Part shown: in pieces, positions 54,024 through 63,716 of the stretch
Layout: each line of letters opens with the position of its first letter
How positions within the stretch are numbered: the stretch's first letter is position 1
Source of the DNA: Rhodophyticola sp017644125
GTDB lineage: Bacteria; Pseudomonadota; Alphaproteobacteria; Rhodobacterales; Rhodobacteraceae
DNA length: 64,000 bases
Assembly (NCBI RefSeq): GCF_042140125.1
Contig: NZ_CP159473.1
Reading direction: 5' to 3' (one strand)
Position numbers and translations under genes: made by a program
The notes under the pieces: model-generated
What the model was told of the DNA's origin: nothing
Databases searched by the model: none
What the model saw: the letters and a program-made list of their open reading frames with translations, nothing else

Positions 54024-55054
54024 GAGGCCTGCCTTTCGTTCAGGTCAAGCTCGCGCCAGCGGGCGCAGCGGATCATATGGCTTTCGCTCGCCTGCTCCAG
54101 TTCGGGGGCGGCGGCCTTGCAGATATCGGTCGCGAAGGCGCAGCGCGGGTGGAACCGGCAGCCCGCCGGCAGGCTGGTCAGGGCAGGGACGGTGCCCGGG
54201 ATCGCCTGAAGCCGTTGCTTGTTGATCGAGGAGCCGAGCCGCGGGATCGAGTTCATCAGCCCCGCGGTGTAGGGCATGCGCGGATTGCGGAAGATGTCTT
54301 CCACACCGGCGGTTTCGACCACCTGAGCGGCGTACATCACCACCACGCGATCCGCGACCTCGGCCACGACGCCCAGATCGTGCGTGATGAAGATGATCGC
54401 CATGCCCAGCTTTTGCTGCAGGTCCTGCATCAGTTCCAGCATCTGCGCCTGAATCGTGACATCCAGCGCGGTGGTGGGCTCGTCGGCGATCAGGATGCGC
54501 GGCTCGCAGGAGAGCGCCATGGCGATCATCGCGCGCTGGCGCATGCCGCCGGACATTTCATGCGGGTAATTGTCGACCCGGCGCGCAGGCTCGGGGATGC
54601 CGACCAGTTCCAGCATCTCGATCGCGCGGGCGCGGGCCTTGGATTTCGAAAGGTTTTCATGCCGGATGACCATTTCCGCGATCTGCTGGCCGACCGTATG
54701 CACCGGGTTCAGGCTGGTCATCGGCTCCTGGAAGATCATCCCGATCTCCTTGCCTCGGATTTCCCGCATCTCGGCATCGCTGAGCTGCGTGATCTCGCGT
54801 CCGGCAAGCTTGATACTGCCGCCCGATACGCGCCCGACATCCTTGGGCAAGAGACCCATGATCGACAGGCTGGTGACCGATTTGCCCGAGCCGCTTTCGC
54901 CCACGATGGCGAGTGTCTGGCCTGCATGGACATCGAAGCTGACCCCGTCGACAGCGCAGATCGACAGCGCCTTGGTCAGATCGAAGGTGGTCTGCAAATC
55001 GCGTACCTCCAGAAGCGGCGGCTCCCGGGATGGCGGGGTTTCCTCATGCTGCAC
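54020..55054 (-). CDS. Peptide-type ABC transporter ATP-binding protein (DppD/OppD-type)
   Basis: A 344-residue ATPase subunit. Walker A GESGSGKSVTS, signature MSGGMRQRAMIAMAL, Walker B ILIADEPTTALDVT, and the C-terminal GCRFHPRCAFATDIC motif. The start is set at the GTG at 55054, which has GGAGGAG at good distance; an ATG at 55123 would add 23 residues without homology and a poor ribosome site. It is divergent from the permease genes, an unusual split for this family. Confidence 0.9.
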   Translation of the reverse strand: MQHEETPPSREPPLLEVRDLQTTFDLTKALSICAVDGVSFDVHAGQTLAIVGESGSGKSVTSLSIMGLLPKDVGRVSGGSIKLAGREITQLSDAEMREIRGKEIGMIFQEPMTSLNPVHTVGQQIAEMVIRHENLSKSKARARAIEMLELVGIPEPARRVDNYPHEMSGGMRQRAMIAMALSCEPRILIADEPTTALDVTIQAQMLELMQDLQQKLGMAIIFITHDLGVVAEVADRVVVMYAAQVVETAGVEDIFRNPRMPYTAGLMNSIPRLGSSINKQRLQAIPGTVPALTSLPAGCRFHPRCAFATDICKAAAPELEQASESHMIRCARWRELDLNERQAS

Positions 55055-55250
55055 CGGGAATGCTCCTCCGCAGCACGGCCGTGGCGGCGCACCCTGGTTC
55101 CGCGACGCGACGCTGACGGTCATGCAGATGCATTGTTTGCGGCCTTTTTCATCGTTTGTGCCCCCTGATCATACACGCGCGATCTATCGCGCGGGCCCGG
55201 TTCCGTTTCTCGATTTGGGTGCTTGACGCAATCGGGTCCGCATGATTTGG

Positions 55251-55270
55251 TTGTTCTACTGTCGACAATC
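55251..55270. promoter_or_regulatory. Candidate GntR operator in the divergent transporter promoter
   Basis: TGTCGACAATC at 55260-55270, identical to the site upstream of the GntR gene. It lies between the ATPase gene (start 55054, minus) and the permease gene (start 55471, plus), about 200 bp from each. The rest of 55055-55470 holds no gene. Confidence 0.5.
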
Positions 55271-55470
55271 TAAAATCTACCTTGGGAGAACAATGAATTG
55301 ATTGTCAAGCATCCCGAGGAGGTGTCGCCGGAAAAGACGGAGGGTGGGCGATGCACGGACCCGCATCGTGCAGGATCGGTGAGCGATTGGGCAAGGTCTG
55401 TTTCGGGATCGGCCGGCAAACCGGCCGCCCGGCGCCATGGCAACCTTGATCTGTTAGAGGGCGCGGCCTG

Positions 55471-56445
55471 ATGTGGACATTCCTGATACGGCGTCTGATG
55501 CAGAGCATTGTCGTGCTGATCGGTGTCACGCTGATCAGCTTCATCTCGTTGCAGATCGGCGGGGATCCGACCTATCTGTTCGTGTCCGAAAACGCGAGCG
55601 CCGAGGAGATCCAGCGCGCGCGGGAGGCTCTGGGCTTCGACAAGCCGCTGCATATCCAGTATCTCAGCTATGTCTGGAACGCGTTGCAGGGCGATTTCGG
55701 CAATTCGCTGAGCTATCGCCAGCCGGCGATGGATGTGGTGCTGGAGGCGATGCCGGCCACGATTGAGCTGACATTCTTCTCGCTGGTTCTTGCGATCGGG
55801 CTCTCGATCCCGCTTGGCATCTATGCGGCGCTGAACCGGGGCAAGCCCGCCGATGGCGGCATCATGACCTTCGCGATGCTGGGCCAGTCGATCCCGAATT
55901 TCTGGATGGGGATCATGATGATCCTGTTCTTCGGCCTCTATCTGCGCTGGTTCCCGATATCCGGCCATGTCCCGTTTCTGGAACCGCTCTTCGAGGGCGA
56001 TTTCGCCACCGCGTTCAGCAATCTGCCCCGGTCGATGTATTACATGATCATGCCCGCCTTCGCGGTCGGCACCTATACGCTGGCGCGAAACGCCCGCCTT
56101 ATCCGGTCGTCGATGCTGGAGGTTCTGCAACAGGATTACGTCCGCACCGCGCGGTCCAAGGGGATCTCGGAGCGCCGGGTGGTGATCCATCACGCGATGC
56201 GCAACGCCTGGCTGCCGGTCGTCACGATGATCGGGCTGGAGTTCGGCTTTCTGCTTGGCGGCGTGGTGGTGGTGGAAACGGTGTTTTCCTATCCCGGCAT
56301 CGGCCGTCTGGTCTTCAACGCGATCAACCAGCGCGATATTCCGGTGGTGCAGGCCTCGGTCATCCTGCTGGCGGCGATTTTCATTCTGCTGAACCTGATC
56401 GTCGATCTGATCTATGCGCGGCTTGACCCGCGCGTGAAGCTTTAA
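55471..56445 (+). CDS. Peptide-type ABC transporter permease (DppB/OppB-type)
   Basis: A 324-residue inner-membrane protein beginning WTFLIRRLMQSIVVLIGVTLISF, typical of DppB, with six hydrophobic segments and the loop YVRTARSKGISERRVVIHHAMRNAWLPVV. GAGGG lies upstream of the ATG. It is followed 13 bp later by the DppC-type gene. Confidence 0.93.
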   Translation: MWTFLIRRLMQSIVVLIGVTLISFISLQIGGDPTYLFVSENASAEEIQRAREALGFDKPLHIQYLSYVWNALQGDFGNSLSYRQPAMDVVLEAMPATIELTFFSLVLAIGLSIPLGIYAALNRGKPADGGIMTFAMLGQSIPNFWMGIMMILFFGLYLRWFPISGHVPFLEPLFEGDFATAFSNLPRSMYYMIMPAFAVGTYTLARNARLIRSSMLEVLQQDYVRTARSKGISERRVVIHHAMRNAWLPVVTMIGLEFGFLLGGVVVVETVFSYPGIGRLVFNAINQRDIPVVQASVILLAAIFILLNLIVDLIYARLDPRVKL

Positions 56446-56458
56446 GGGGGCGCGCGCC

Positions 56459-57400
56459 ATGTCCGAGACAAGACCCGCCCCCAGCTCCGCATCCACCACC
56501 CAGGCCGTTGGCGGCATGGCCTCCTCCTACCGCCGCAGGGAGCTGCGCCGGGCCTTTGAAAGCATGCTGACCAGCCGGTGGGCGCTGGTAGGGTTGCTGA
56601 TCCTGCTGATCGTGACCTTCGTGGCGATCTTCGGCCCTTGGCTTGCCCCGTTCGACCCCAACAGACAGAACATCATGATGCGCCTGCTGGAACCGGGCCA
56701 GCCCGGCGCCGGAGATCTGACCTACTGGCTCGGCTCCGACCAGTTGGGCCGCGACGTGCTCTCGCGGCTGCTTTACGGCGCGCGGGTTTCGTTGCTGGTG
56801 GGCGTGGCCGCGATTGCCGTGGGCGGCACGCTCGGCACCATCGCCGGCCTTGTCTCGGGGTACTTCGGCGGTTGGGTCGATGATGTGATCATGCGGCTTG
56901 GCGATATCCAGCTGGCCTTTCCCTTCATCCTTCTGGCGATCATGTTCCTTGTGGTGCTGGGCCCCGGGCTGGTGAACATCATCCTGGTTCTGGGGATCGG
57001 GCAGTGGATCACCTATGCCCGGATCGTCCGCGCGCAGACGCTCAGCCTGCGGGAAAAGGAATATGTCGAGGCCGCGCGCGCCATGGGCGACAGCACCTTT
57101 TCGATCCTCTTCCGGACGATCCTGCCCAATATCATCGCGCCCCTCACGGTGATCGCGTCGTTCAACGTGGCCGGCGTGATCCTGTCGGAAGCGGCGCTCT
57201 CCTTCCTCGGTCTGGGTGTGCCACCGGATGTGCCGACATGGGGTTCGATGCTGTCGGAAAGCCGCGATCACCTGCTGTCGAACAAATGGTGGCTGGCGGT
57301 GTTCCCGGGTCTTGCCATCGTGTTCACGGTGCTGGCCTTCAACATCATCGGCGACTGGCTGCGCGACTTCCTCGACCCGCGGCTCAAGGAAAACGGCTAG
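56459..57400 (+). CDS. Peptide-type ABC transporter permease (DppC/OppC-type)
   Basis: A 313-residue permease with a hydrophilic N-terminus of about 40 residues, then TSRWALVGLLILLIVTFVAIFGPWLAPFDP, the motif GSDQLGRDVLSRLLYGARVSL, and the loop YVEAARAMGDSTFSILFRTILPN. It partners the DppB-type protein. Confidence 0.93.
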   Translation: MSETRPAPSSASTTQAVGGMASSYRRRELRRAFESMLTSRWALVGLLILLIVTFVAIFGPWLAPFDPNRQNIMMRLLEPGQPGAGDLTYWLGSDQLGRDVLSRLLYGARVSLLVGVAAIAVGGTLGTIAGLVSGYFGGWVDDVIMRLGDIQLAFPFILLAIMFLVVLGPGLVNIILVLGIGQWITYARIVRAQTLSLREKEYVEAARAMGDSTFSILFRTILPNIIAPLTVIASFNVAGVILSEAALSFLGLGVPPDVPTWGSMLSESRDHLLSNKWWLAVFPGLAIVFTVLAFNIIGDWLRDFLDPRLKENG

Positions 57401-57618
57401 GGCCCGCGCTCCGCAGATCTTTGGTCGGCGCGTCGGGAGGGCGAGGTCGGCGTCAGGGCGACGGCGAGGGGAAGGTCCGCTTCGAGCCCTTAGTACTGGG
57501 TTCTGCGGCGTGCACCAATGTCAGCTTTCCGAATTGCAGCGCTTCTGCTAGCCTGGGAAGCGTTGCGGGCGAGCTGATATCCAGTTGGTATCGCTGCGAG
57601 TCCTGGGAAGTTAGGCCA

Positions 57619-58254
57619 ATGCAGTTTTTGACGACGACAAATGTCTATGGACCCGGCGATCATTCAAACGAAGCATTCCTTGAACTCGTTAGAAGGCCGC
57701 CTCAGGGCATAATTATTTTGGATGGAAACGCCGGACTGGGTGCCGATTGGCCAGCAGGAATTTGGAAGAGCTTAAACGGAGCTGCTGTTGCCCTCGCGAT
57801 TTTCGCGGCTCCATCTACGATTGAAGAGAACTGGCCCAGATGGAAAGAGATATTTGATAATATTGCTCAGCACGTGATGGAATTTCATGGCGAGTATCGA
57901 ATCGACCGCGACAGCGCACAGGTCATTGCCATGCACCACTCCGTTGCCGCATGCGAAATCGACCCAAATCTAATGTCAGTTCACATGGCCATCCGCCATT
58001 ACTTCACAACGGTTGCCGGATTTGAGGACCTTCTGAAAACTGATCGAGTAGATATGGATTGGCCAGAGCATGTAGATTATGGATCCGAAGGTTTTTCTAT
58101 TGGTGTGCGCAGCAACGAAGAAGCGGCACGACAAGCTAGATGTCGCTACATTTTTGGGATCGACGATGGTTCCAAGTGCTTCACGATCGTGGTCGAGTCG
58201 GATGGGACGGTCTCGATGACGCAGGAGATGAATATGAACAGCGACTGGGCTTGA
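57619..58254 (+). CDS. Protein of unknown function, AT-richer than its surroundings
   Basis: A 211-residue soluble protein with no signal peptide or membrane segment. I recognise no family. Visible features: a conserved-looking N-terminal segment PPQGIIILDGNAGLGADWP and several His/Cys residues in the middle (MHHSVAACEIDP). Its GC content is clearly lower than that of the transporter genes, and it is flanked by 218 and 234 bp of non-coding sequence, which suggests separate acquisition. The ATG at 57619 has AGG a few bases upstream; the open frame further up overlaps the permease gene and is a shadow. Confidence 0.6.
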   Translation: MQFLTTTNVYGPGDHSNEAFLELVRRPPQGIIILDGNAGLGADWPAGIWKSLNGAAVALAIFAAPSTIEENWPRWKEIFDNIAQHVMEFHGEYRIDRDSAQVIAMHHSVAACEIDPNLMSVHMAIRHYFTTVAGFEDLLKTDRVDMDWPEHVDYGSEGFSIGVRSNEEAARQARCRYIFGIDDGSKCFTIVVESDGTVSMTQEMNMNSDWA

Positions 58255-58488
58255 TCACCACAGCTTTGCTTCGAATAGAGCACAAACAGATACTTGGGTG
58301 GCTATTTCCTCGCGACGCTAGAGACCGACGAGATTGTGTCGCCAAAAGCATACCGGTCATTAGGTCACTTGCCATCAACGGCAGCAAAGTCCCGCGATCC
58401 AGACCTTGCAAAGCCCGCGTAGTACACGGCCTTCACCGCGCCGGCCCGTTGCAGGACCCAAGTGGCCGGAACGGCAAACCGCAGACCG

Positions 58489-59865
58489 TCAGCGCCTGAC
58501 GAACCGGCCGCCGCCCTGCTTGCCCGTCACCGCACCGTCCTTGAATACGCTCTGCCCCGCGAGGATCGTTTCGCAGACCTTTCCGCGCAACACGCGGCCA
58601 TAGAACAGATGTGCCACGTCGCGGGCGTGGCTGTGCATGGTGTCGGGCGCAAATCTGGTCTCGCCTGCCAGATCCACGATCGCGACATCCGCCGCAGAGC
58701 CGGGCAACAGGGCGCCTTTTTGCGGATAGAGTCCGTAACGCCGCGCCCCATTGGCACAGATCAGATCATGGGCCCGTTTCAGATCGAGCCGCCCGCGCGC
58801 CACCGCATCCAGCATCGCGGGCAGGATGAACTCGATGCCGGGAACGCCCGGGGGAGCGCCGGGGAAATCCCCCTCGGCGGCCTGTTTCTCCGCCTTGGCG
58901 AAGGGCGCATGATCGGTGGTGAAGTAGTCGATCACCCCGTCGGAGATGGCCTGCCAGAGCGCATCCTGATCGGCCTGATGGCGGATCGGCGGGTTCACCT
59001 TGGCGTAGATGCCCGCGCGCGCCACGTCCTCTTCGGTGGCGAACAGGTATTGCGGGCAGGTTTCGGCGGTGAAGTCCGAGGTGCCGGCAAAGCCGCGCAG
59101 GACGGCCACGGTTTCGGCGGAGGTGACATGGGCGATATGCAGTTTCGCCTGCGCGGTGATGTTCATCGCCAGCAGTTTGGCCACCGCCACCGCCTCGCAG
59201 ATCGCCGGGCGGGACAGGCCATGGGTCGCCGCATCCGCCGGATCGAGCGCCTTGGCAAGACCCTCGTAATGGGCCAGCAGCGCGGCGCTTTCGGCATGGA
59301 CCACCACGGGTCGCCCGGTGTCCGACAAAAGCTCAAGCGCGCGAAGCTGGTCGGCCTCGTCGGGAAAGGCCAGCCCCTCGAACTCGTCGGCGCGGCCGGG
59401 CGGGGAGGGCGTGGTGAAGATCTTCCACGCGATGCAGCCGAGATCCATCATCGCGTCGCGGCTGGCCTCGGTCAGATCGCCGGGCGCTGCGTAAAGGGCA
59501 AAATCGATGACGGCATTTTCGCTGAAATGATCGCGGCGCCGGGCCAGTTCTCCGGGCGTCGAGCAGCAGGGTTTGGAAATCGGCATCTCGAAGAGCGTCG
59601 TGACCCCGCCCGCCGCCGCCGCCCGGGTTTCCGACAGGACGGTGCCGCGTTCGGGATAGGCGGGCGCGCGGACGTGGAAATGAATATCCACGATTCCGGG
59701 CAGCACGGTTTTTCCGCGGGCGTCGATGATACGGGATGCGTCCGGCGCGGTGCCCGGCGCATAGAGACCCGCCACCTTGCCATCCGCCAGCCCCAGATCG
59801 ACGCGATGAAGGCCATCGGGCAGCAGCACGTCGCCGCCCGAAATCAGCGTATCCAGCGCGGTCAT
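58489..59865 (-). CDS. Dihydroorotase/hydantoinase-family amidohydrolase
   Basis: A 458-residue binuclear-metal hydrolase for cyclic amides. Metal ligands: H62 and H64 in DIHFHVR, carboxylated Lys K148 in CIAWKIFT, His in VVHAES and LHIAHVTS, and Asp in FTTDHAPF. The family includes dihydroorotase, allantoinase and hydantoinase; the sequence does not let me choose. It is the last gene of the operon and its start overlaps the 476-aa unknown gene by 4 bp. As part of a catabolic operon it is unlikely to be the housekeeping PyrC. Confidence 0.87.
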   Translation of the reverse strand: MTALDTLISGGDVLLPDGLHRVDLGLADGKVAGLYAPGTAPDASRIIDARGKTVLPGIVDIHFHVRAPAYPERGTVLSETRAAAAGGVTTLFEMPISKPCCSTPGELARRRDHFSENAVIDFALYAAPGDLTEASRDAMMDLGCIAWKIFTTPSPPGRADEFEGLAFPDEADQLRALELLSDTGRPVVVHAESAALLAHYEGLAKALDPADAATHGLSRPAICEAVAVAKLLAMNITAQAKLHIAHVTSAETVAVLRGFAGTSDFTAETCPQYLFATEEDVARAGIYAKVNPPIRHQADQDALWQAISDGVIDYFTTDHAPFAKAEKQAAEGDFPGAPPGVPGIEFILPAMLDAVARGRLDLKRAHDLICANGARRYGLYPQKGALLPGSAADVAIVDLAGETRFAPDTMHSHARDVAHLFYGRVLRGKVCETILAGQSVFKDGAVTGKQGGGRFVRR

Positions 59866-61292
59866 TTCAGCCCCAGTTCGCTCAGCGCCTTGGCCACACC
59901 GTCCAGATTGGTCAGATGCATGGAGGCGTAATTGGGCGACAGGACCACCCCGTGCCCGCCCGCGCGATAGGTGGCCATGACCGAGCGATAGGCGATGTCG
60001 GGCGTGCATTTCGCCTGATCCGCGCGCACCCGCGGCGCGTCGATGCCGAGGCCCATGAAGACCTTGGCCTTGTCGTGCACCCCCGCCAGCGCTGCCTCGC
60101 ATTGCCCGAAAACGTAGGTGTCGGGATCCAGACCGTCCTGGATCACCGTGTCGATACCGGAGCCCCGGATGCCGAGGATCCCGTCCATGACCTGCATCGC
60201 CACCGCAGGGTCGAAATCGCGCAGGATGGTGTTCCGGAAAAAGCCGAACTCCTTGTGCCAGATCTCGCCCGACTGGTGCTGATAGGTGATCGGCTTGACC
60301 CAGTCGGCATACATCGTCTGTTCGTGCCACGGCCATTGGGCGCGGCGGAACAGGTTGAAATGATTGCGGTTCCAGACGTTGAGGCCGAAGGGCAGGGCGG
60401 GTTTGCACCATTTCACCAGCCCGTACAGTTCCCGGTCCAGATCCTTGTTGCGCTCCAGCCAGAAGCGCTCCCAGATCAGCACTTCGGGGTTTTCCAGAAG
60501 CGTGCGGATGAAGGTGATGAACGCCCCGTCGTCGAATTCCTTACCGCCAAGGGCGTCCTGCATGAAGTCATACATCGCGATGCAGCCCCGGCGGCAGGCC
60601 TCCACGTCGATGCCGCGCGCGATGGCCTCTGCCCGGCTGGCTTCCGAGAAGTCACCGGGCGCCTGGCCCTGCATCATCTGATCGAGCGGCGAGTTCCGCT
60701 CATTGCACCACATGATCCCGTCGATGTCGTAATTGCGCACCTGATCCTCGATGATCGCGTGCATCCAGTTGCGGTAATCAGGGTTCGAGGTCGACGGCTC
60801 GTCCTTGCGGCGGCCGAACACGTCGACCTCCATGCAGGTCGCGAGGTTGGGGATATCCACCGCGCTGGCCGATCCGTGGCCTGCGTATTTGAAGAACGGC
60901 TCCATCAGTTCGACATAGACCTTCATGCCGCGTTTGTGGGCCTCGGGGATCACCAGATCGAGGATGTCGATCCCCTCCATCTCCGTGTCGGTGGCGCGGA
61001 ACTCCTTGATCAGCGTCTTGGTGTAGTAACGCGGATCGGGGTTGAAATAGGCGCCGCCCTTCATCGTGAACGGCTCGGGCACGCCGTGGTCAGGCCAGCC
61101 GTCCAGCTCGTGCGCGATGGAGCGCCCGGTCTTCAGGCCAAGCCAGGACACGGTGCCGAGCATCAGGACGTTGACGCCGACGCGATCCTTGAGCGTGTCG
61201 AGCACGGTCTCCACGCCTTCATCTATGAAGCTGATCGGCGAGACCTGGATGCCGACGAATTTCTCCTCCGGATTGGGGGTCATGTTGCTCAT
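59862..61292 (-). CDS. Unknown 476-residue protein, probably a TIM-barrel (glycosidase-like) fold
   Basis: A soluble protein that I cannot place in a named family. Repeating hydrophobic strands followed by helices suggest a TIM barrel (VNVLMLGTVSW, GMKVYVELMEPFF, IDGIMWCNERNSPLD, VLIWERFWLERN, LPFGLNVWNRNHF, VFMGLGIDAP, HGVVLSPNY). Acidic residues at the ends of several of these strands (E in VELMEP, E in CNERN) are where glycoside hydrolases keep catalytic acids. It is translationally coupled on both sides, with an aminotransferase and an amidohydrolase, so it belongs to that pathway. The start at 61292 is set by the ATGA overlap. Confidence 0.75.
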   Translation of the reverse strand: MSNMTPNPEEKFVGIQVSPISFIDEGVETVLDTLKDRVGVNVLMLGTVSWLGLKTGRSIAHELDGWPDHGVPEPFTMKGGAYFNPDPRYYTKTLIKEFRATDTEMEGIDILDLVIPEAHKRGMKVYVELMEPFFKYAGHGSASAVDIPNLATCMEVDVFGRRKDEPSTSNPDYRNWMHAIIEDQVRNYDIDGIMWCNERNSPLDQMMQGQAPGDFSEASRAEAIARGIDVEACRRGCIAMYDFMQDALGGKEFDDGAFITFIRTLLENPEVLIWERFWLERNKDLDRELYGLVKWCKPALPFGLNVWNRNHFNLFRRAQWPWHEQTMYADWVKPITYQHQSGEIWHKEFGFFRNTILRDFDPAVAMQVMDGILGIRGSGIDTVIQDGLDPDTYVFGQCEAALAGVHDKAKVFMGLGIDAPRVRADQAKCTPDIAYRSVMATYRAGGHGVVLSPNYASMHLTNLDGVAKALSELGLK

Positions 61293-62476
61293 GCCGCCGC
61301 CCCCGCATGGCTGGCGATGAATTCCTTGATCCGCGCCATCGCCTCTTCGATCACCGGTAGCGGTTGCAGGTAGGAGATGCGGATGAAATCGCTGTCCGGC
61401 TCCCCGAACATGTCGCCGGGAAAGACCATGACGCCGGTTTCCCGCAGCAGGTTCTCGCAAAACGGTTTCGCCTTCATGCCCGTGGCAGAGATGTTGGTGT
61501 AGATGTAGAACGCGCCGCCGGGCGCGCCGTAGCTCAGGCCCGCCTCGCTCAGGGCCGACATCAGATAGGCGCGGCGCTCGGCATAGGCGCGGAACGTCGC
61601 CTCCATCTCGTCCTGCGGGCCGGTCAGCGCAGCAAGTGCCGCGAATTGCGATATGGTGCAGGTATTGATCGACAGGGTGTGCCGCGGCTCGGTCAGCTTC
61701 TCCACGAAATCCGCCGGTGCCGCCATGTAGCCCACGCGCCAGCCAGTCATGGCATAGGTCTTGGAAAAGCCGTTGAGCGTGATGGTCCGCTCCTTCATCC
61801 CCGGCAGCGTCGCCAGCGACAGGTGCTCGTGGGGCGGATAGATCAGCTTGGCATAGATCTCGTCGGCGATGACCAGAATATCGTGCCTGACCGCCAGATC
61901 GGCGATCTGCCGGATCACATCGGGCGGGGTTACGGCGCCCGTGGGGTTGTTGGGGGAGACCATCACGAACATGCGCGTTTTCGGCGTGATGCGTTTCTCG
62001 ATTTCGGTCACGTCCAGCGCGAAATCGTCTTTCTGGTAGGTCGGCACCGGCACCGGAATGCCACCGCAGAGATGCACTGCCGTGTCATAAGTGGTGAACC
62101 GCGGCGAGGTGATCAGCACCTCGTCGCCCGCCTGCACCAGACCCAACATGCACAACATGATGCTTTCCTGCACACCAGCGGTGACGATGATTTCGTCGGC
62201 GGTGTAGTCGAGGCCGTACTCCGCCCGCAGGTTATCGCAGATCGCCTGCCGAAGCTGGGGCAGCCCGGTGGGCCCGGTATAGTGGTGCTGGTTGTCGTCC
62301 AGCGCGGCCTTCGCGGCCTCGACCACATGGGCGGGGGTGTGAAAATCCGGGTCGCCCCGGCCAAGGGCGATGACATCGTCGAGGCCGGCGGCGATCGCCA
62401 GCATTCTGGTGCGAAACGATCCGTCCTCGTCGACGATGCGGGGCGCCGTGCGTTGCAGCAAAAGCGATTGGGTCAT
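61289..62476 (-). CDS. Class I/II pyridoxal-phosphate aminotransferase
   Basis: A 395-residue fold-type I enzyme related to aspartate aminotransferase. The PLP lysine lies in NGFSKTYAMTGWRVGY, and other active-site parts are SPNNPTGAV, ILVIADEIYAKL and the substrate-carboxylate Arg in FIRISY. Length is normal. It lies 1 bp downstream of an amidohydrolase gene and overlaps the unknown barrel protein by 4 bp. The amino donor or acceptor is not predictable. Confidence 0.92.
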   Translation of the reverse strand: MTQSLLLQRTAPRIVDEDGSFRTRMLAIAAGLDDVIALGRGDPDFHTPAHVVEAAKAALDDNQHHYTGPTGLPQLRQAICDNLRAEYGLDYTADEIIVTAGVQESIMLCMLGLVQAGDEVLITSPRFTTYDTAVHLCGGIPVPVPTYQKDDFALDVTEIEKRITPKTRMFVMVSPNNPTGAVTPPDVIRQIADLAVRHDILVIADEIYAKLIYPPHEHLSLATLPGMKERTITLNGFSKTYAMTGWRVGYMAAPADFVEKLTEPRHTLSINTCTISQFAALAALTGPQDEMEATFRAYAERRAYLMSALSEAGLSYGAPGGAFYIYTNISATGMKAKPFCENLLRETGVMVFPGDMFGEPDSDFIRISYLQPLPVIEEAMARIKEFIASHAGAAA

Positions 62477-62477
62477 G

Positions 62478-63704
62478 TCAGTGCATCCTTTTGCCGTCGA
62501 TGAAGGTCATCTCGACCTTCTCCAGTGCGGTGAGGTCCTGATCGGGCTTGCCGTCGACCACGATCATGTCGGCCAGCTTCCCGGCCTCCAGCGTGCCGAG
62601 CTGGTCGCCGAACCCGTTCAGCACCGCCGCCCGCGCCGTGATGGCGCGCAAGGCGTCCAGATTGTCGGGGCAGACGCCCACCTCCACCATGAAGCAAAGC
62701 TCGGGCACGATCCGGTCGTGTTCCACCGCCGGGCTGCCCGCATCGGTGCCGAAGACGATCGGCACGCCCGCCTTCGCGGCGCGGACCAGACCGTCGAACC
62801 GGCTCTTGTCGGCCACGGCGCGCTTGCGCTCCTCGATCTTCCATTCGGGGATGCCGAAGGCGCGCGCGATCTCCTCGTTCGCCTGAATGACGAGGGCGGA
62901 GAAGGTCGTGACGATGGGCAGCTTGCGGTCGAGCAGCACCTGAATCGTTTCGTCGGTCATCGACCCGCCATGCTCCACGCAATCAATGCCGAACTCGGCC
63001 ACGCGCCTGATGCAGTCGTTGTAGGTGGCATGGGCCGTGATCGGGATGCCGTTGCGATGGGCCTCGTCGATGACGGCGTGCAACTCGTCATCGGTGAATT
63101 CCAGCGTGTCGTGGCAGGCCATGATCTTGATCAGATCCGCCCCGCCCTTGACCTGATCGCGCACGGCGCGGCGCATTTCATCGGCACCGCTCGCCTCGCG
63201 GCAGACCCAGTAGGTGTGGCCGCCGGTCTGGATGATGGCCTCGCCCGAGACCAGAAGCCGGGGGCCGGGGAAGATGCCCTGCGCTACGGCCTGTTTGGTG
63301 AAGAGGTTGGCGTTGTGCACCCCCAGATCCCGCACCAGCGTGATGCCCGCGCGCAGGGATTTGAGCATGTTGCCCGCGGCCTTGTAGGCGCGGATCTCGG
63401 GAGGGTCGAACATGCTTTGCTGGCTCAGCTCGTGAATGCCGTCCCAGCTGAGATGCGCGTGGCTGTTCATCATGCCCGGCATCAGGGTCTTGCCGCCGGT
63501 ATCGGTGGCGGCGATCCCTCCGGGCGCATCGGCGCGCGCGCCGACCGCGGCGATCTTGCCGTCCTTGAGATGGACAAATCCGTCCTCGATCACCTCATCG
63601 CCCACGCAGGTGATGACCCGGCCATGGAAAAGGCGTTCCTCGACGGGCGCGTCAAACATCGGCTTGGTGATCTTCTGGTATTTCCAGGCGGCTGGTTCGG
63701 GCAT
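62478..63704 (-). CDS. Amidohydrolase-family protein (imidazolonepropionase/prolidase-like)
   Basis: A 408-residue metal-dependent hydrolase: H82 and H84 in NSHAHLSWDG, Lys in LIKIMACHD, His in ITAHATYND and VEHGGS, Asp in VFGTDAGSP. This pattern is that of the imidazolonepropionase-like or Xaa-Pro dipeptidase-like branch. GAGGAG precedes the ATG at 63704. It follows the M24 peptidase gene by 12 bp. Confidence 0.9.
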   Translation of the reverse strand: MPEPAAWKYQKITKPMFDAPVEERLFHGRVITCVGDEVIEDGFVHLKDGKIAAVGARADAPGGIAATDTGGKTLMPGMMNSHAHLSWDGIHELSQQSMFDPPEIRAYKAAGNMLKSLRAGITLVRDLGVHNANLFTKQAVAQGIFPGPRLLVSGEAIIQTGGHTYWVCREASGADEMRRAVRDQVKGGADLIKIMACHDTLEFTDDELHAVIDEAHRNGIPITAHATYNDCIRRVAEFGIDCVEHGGSMTDETIQVLLDRKLPIVTTFSALVIQANEEIARAFGIPEWKIEERKRAVADKSRFDGLVRAAKAGVPIVFGTDAGSPAVEHDRIVPELCFMVEVGVCPDNLDALRAITARAAVLNGFGDQLGTLEAGKLADMIVVDGKPDQDLTALEKVEMTFIDGKRMH

Positions 63705-63716
63705 CTCGGGAACTCC

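Noticed and set aside
55270..56517. Long minus-strand frame (415 codons) opposite the DppB-type permease
   Set aside because: Antisense shadow: rich in Arg, His, Asp and Gln, no domain, while the plus strand carries a clear permease.
59736..61373. Plus-strand frame of 545 codons opposite the barrel protein
   Set aside because: Antisense shadow with no motif; the minus strand genes are coupled by ATGA overlaps here.
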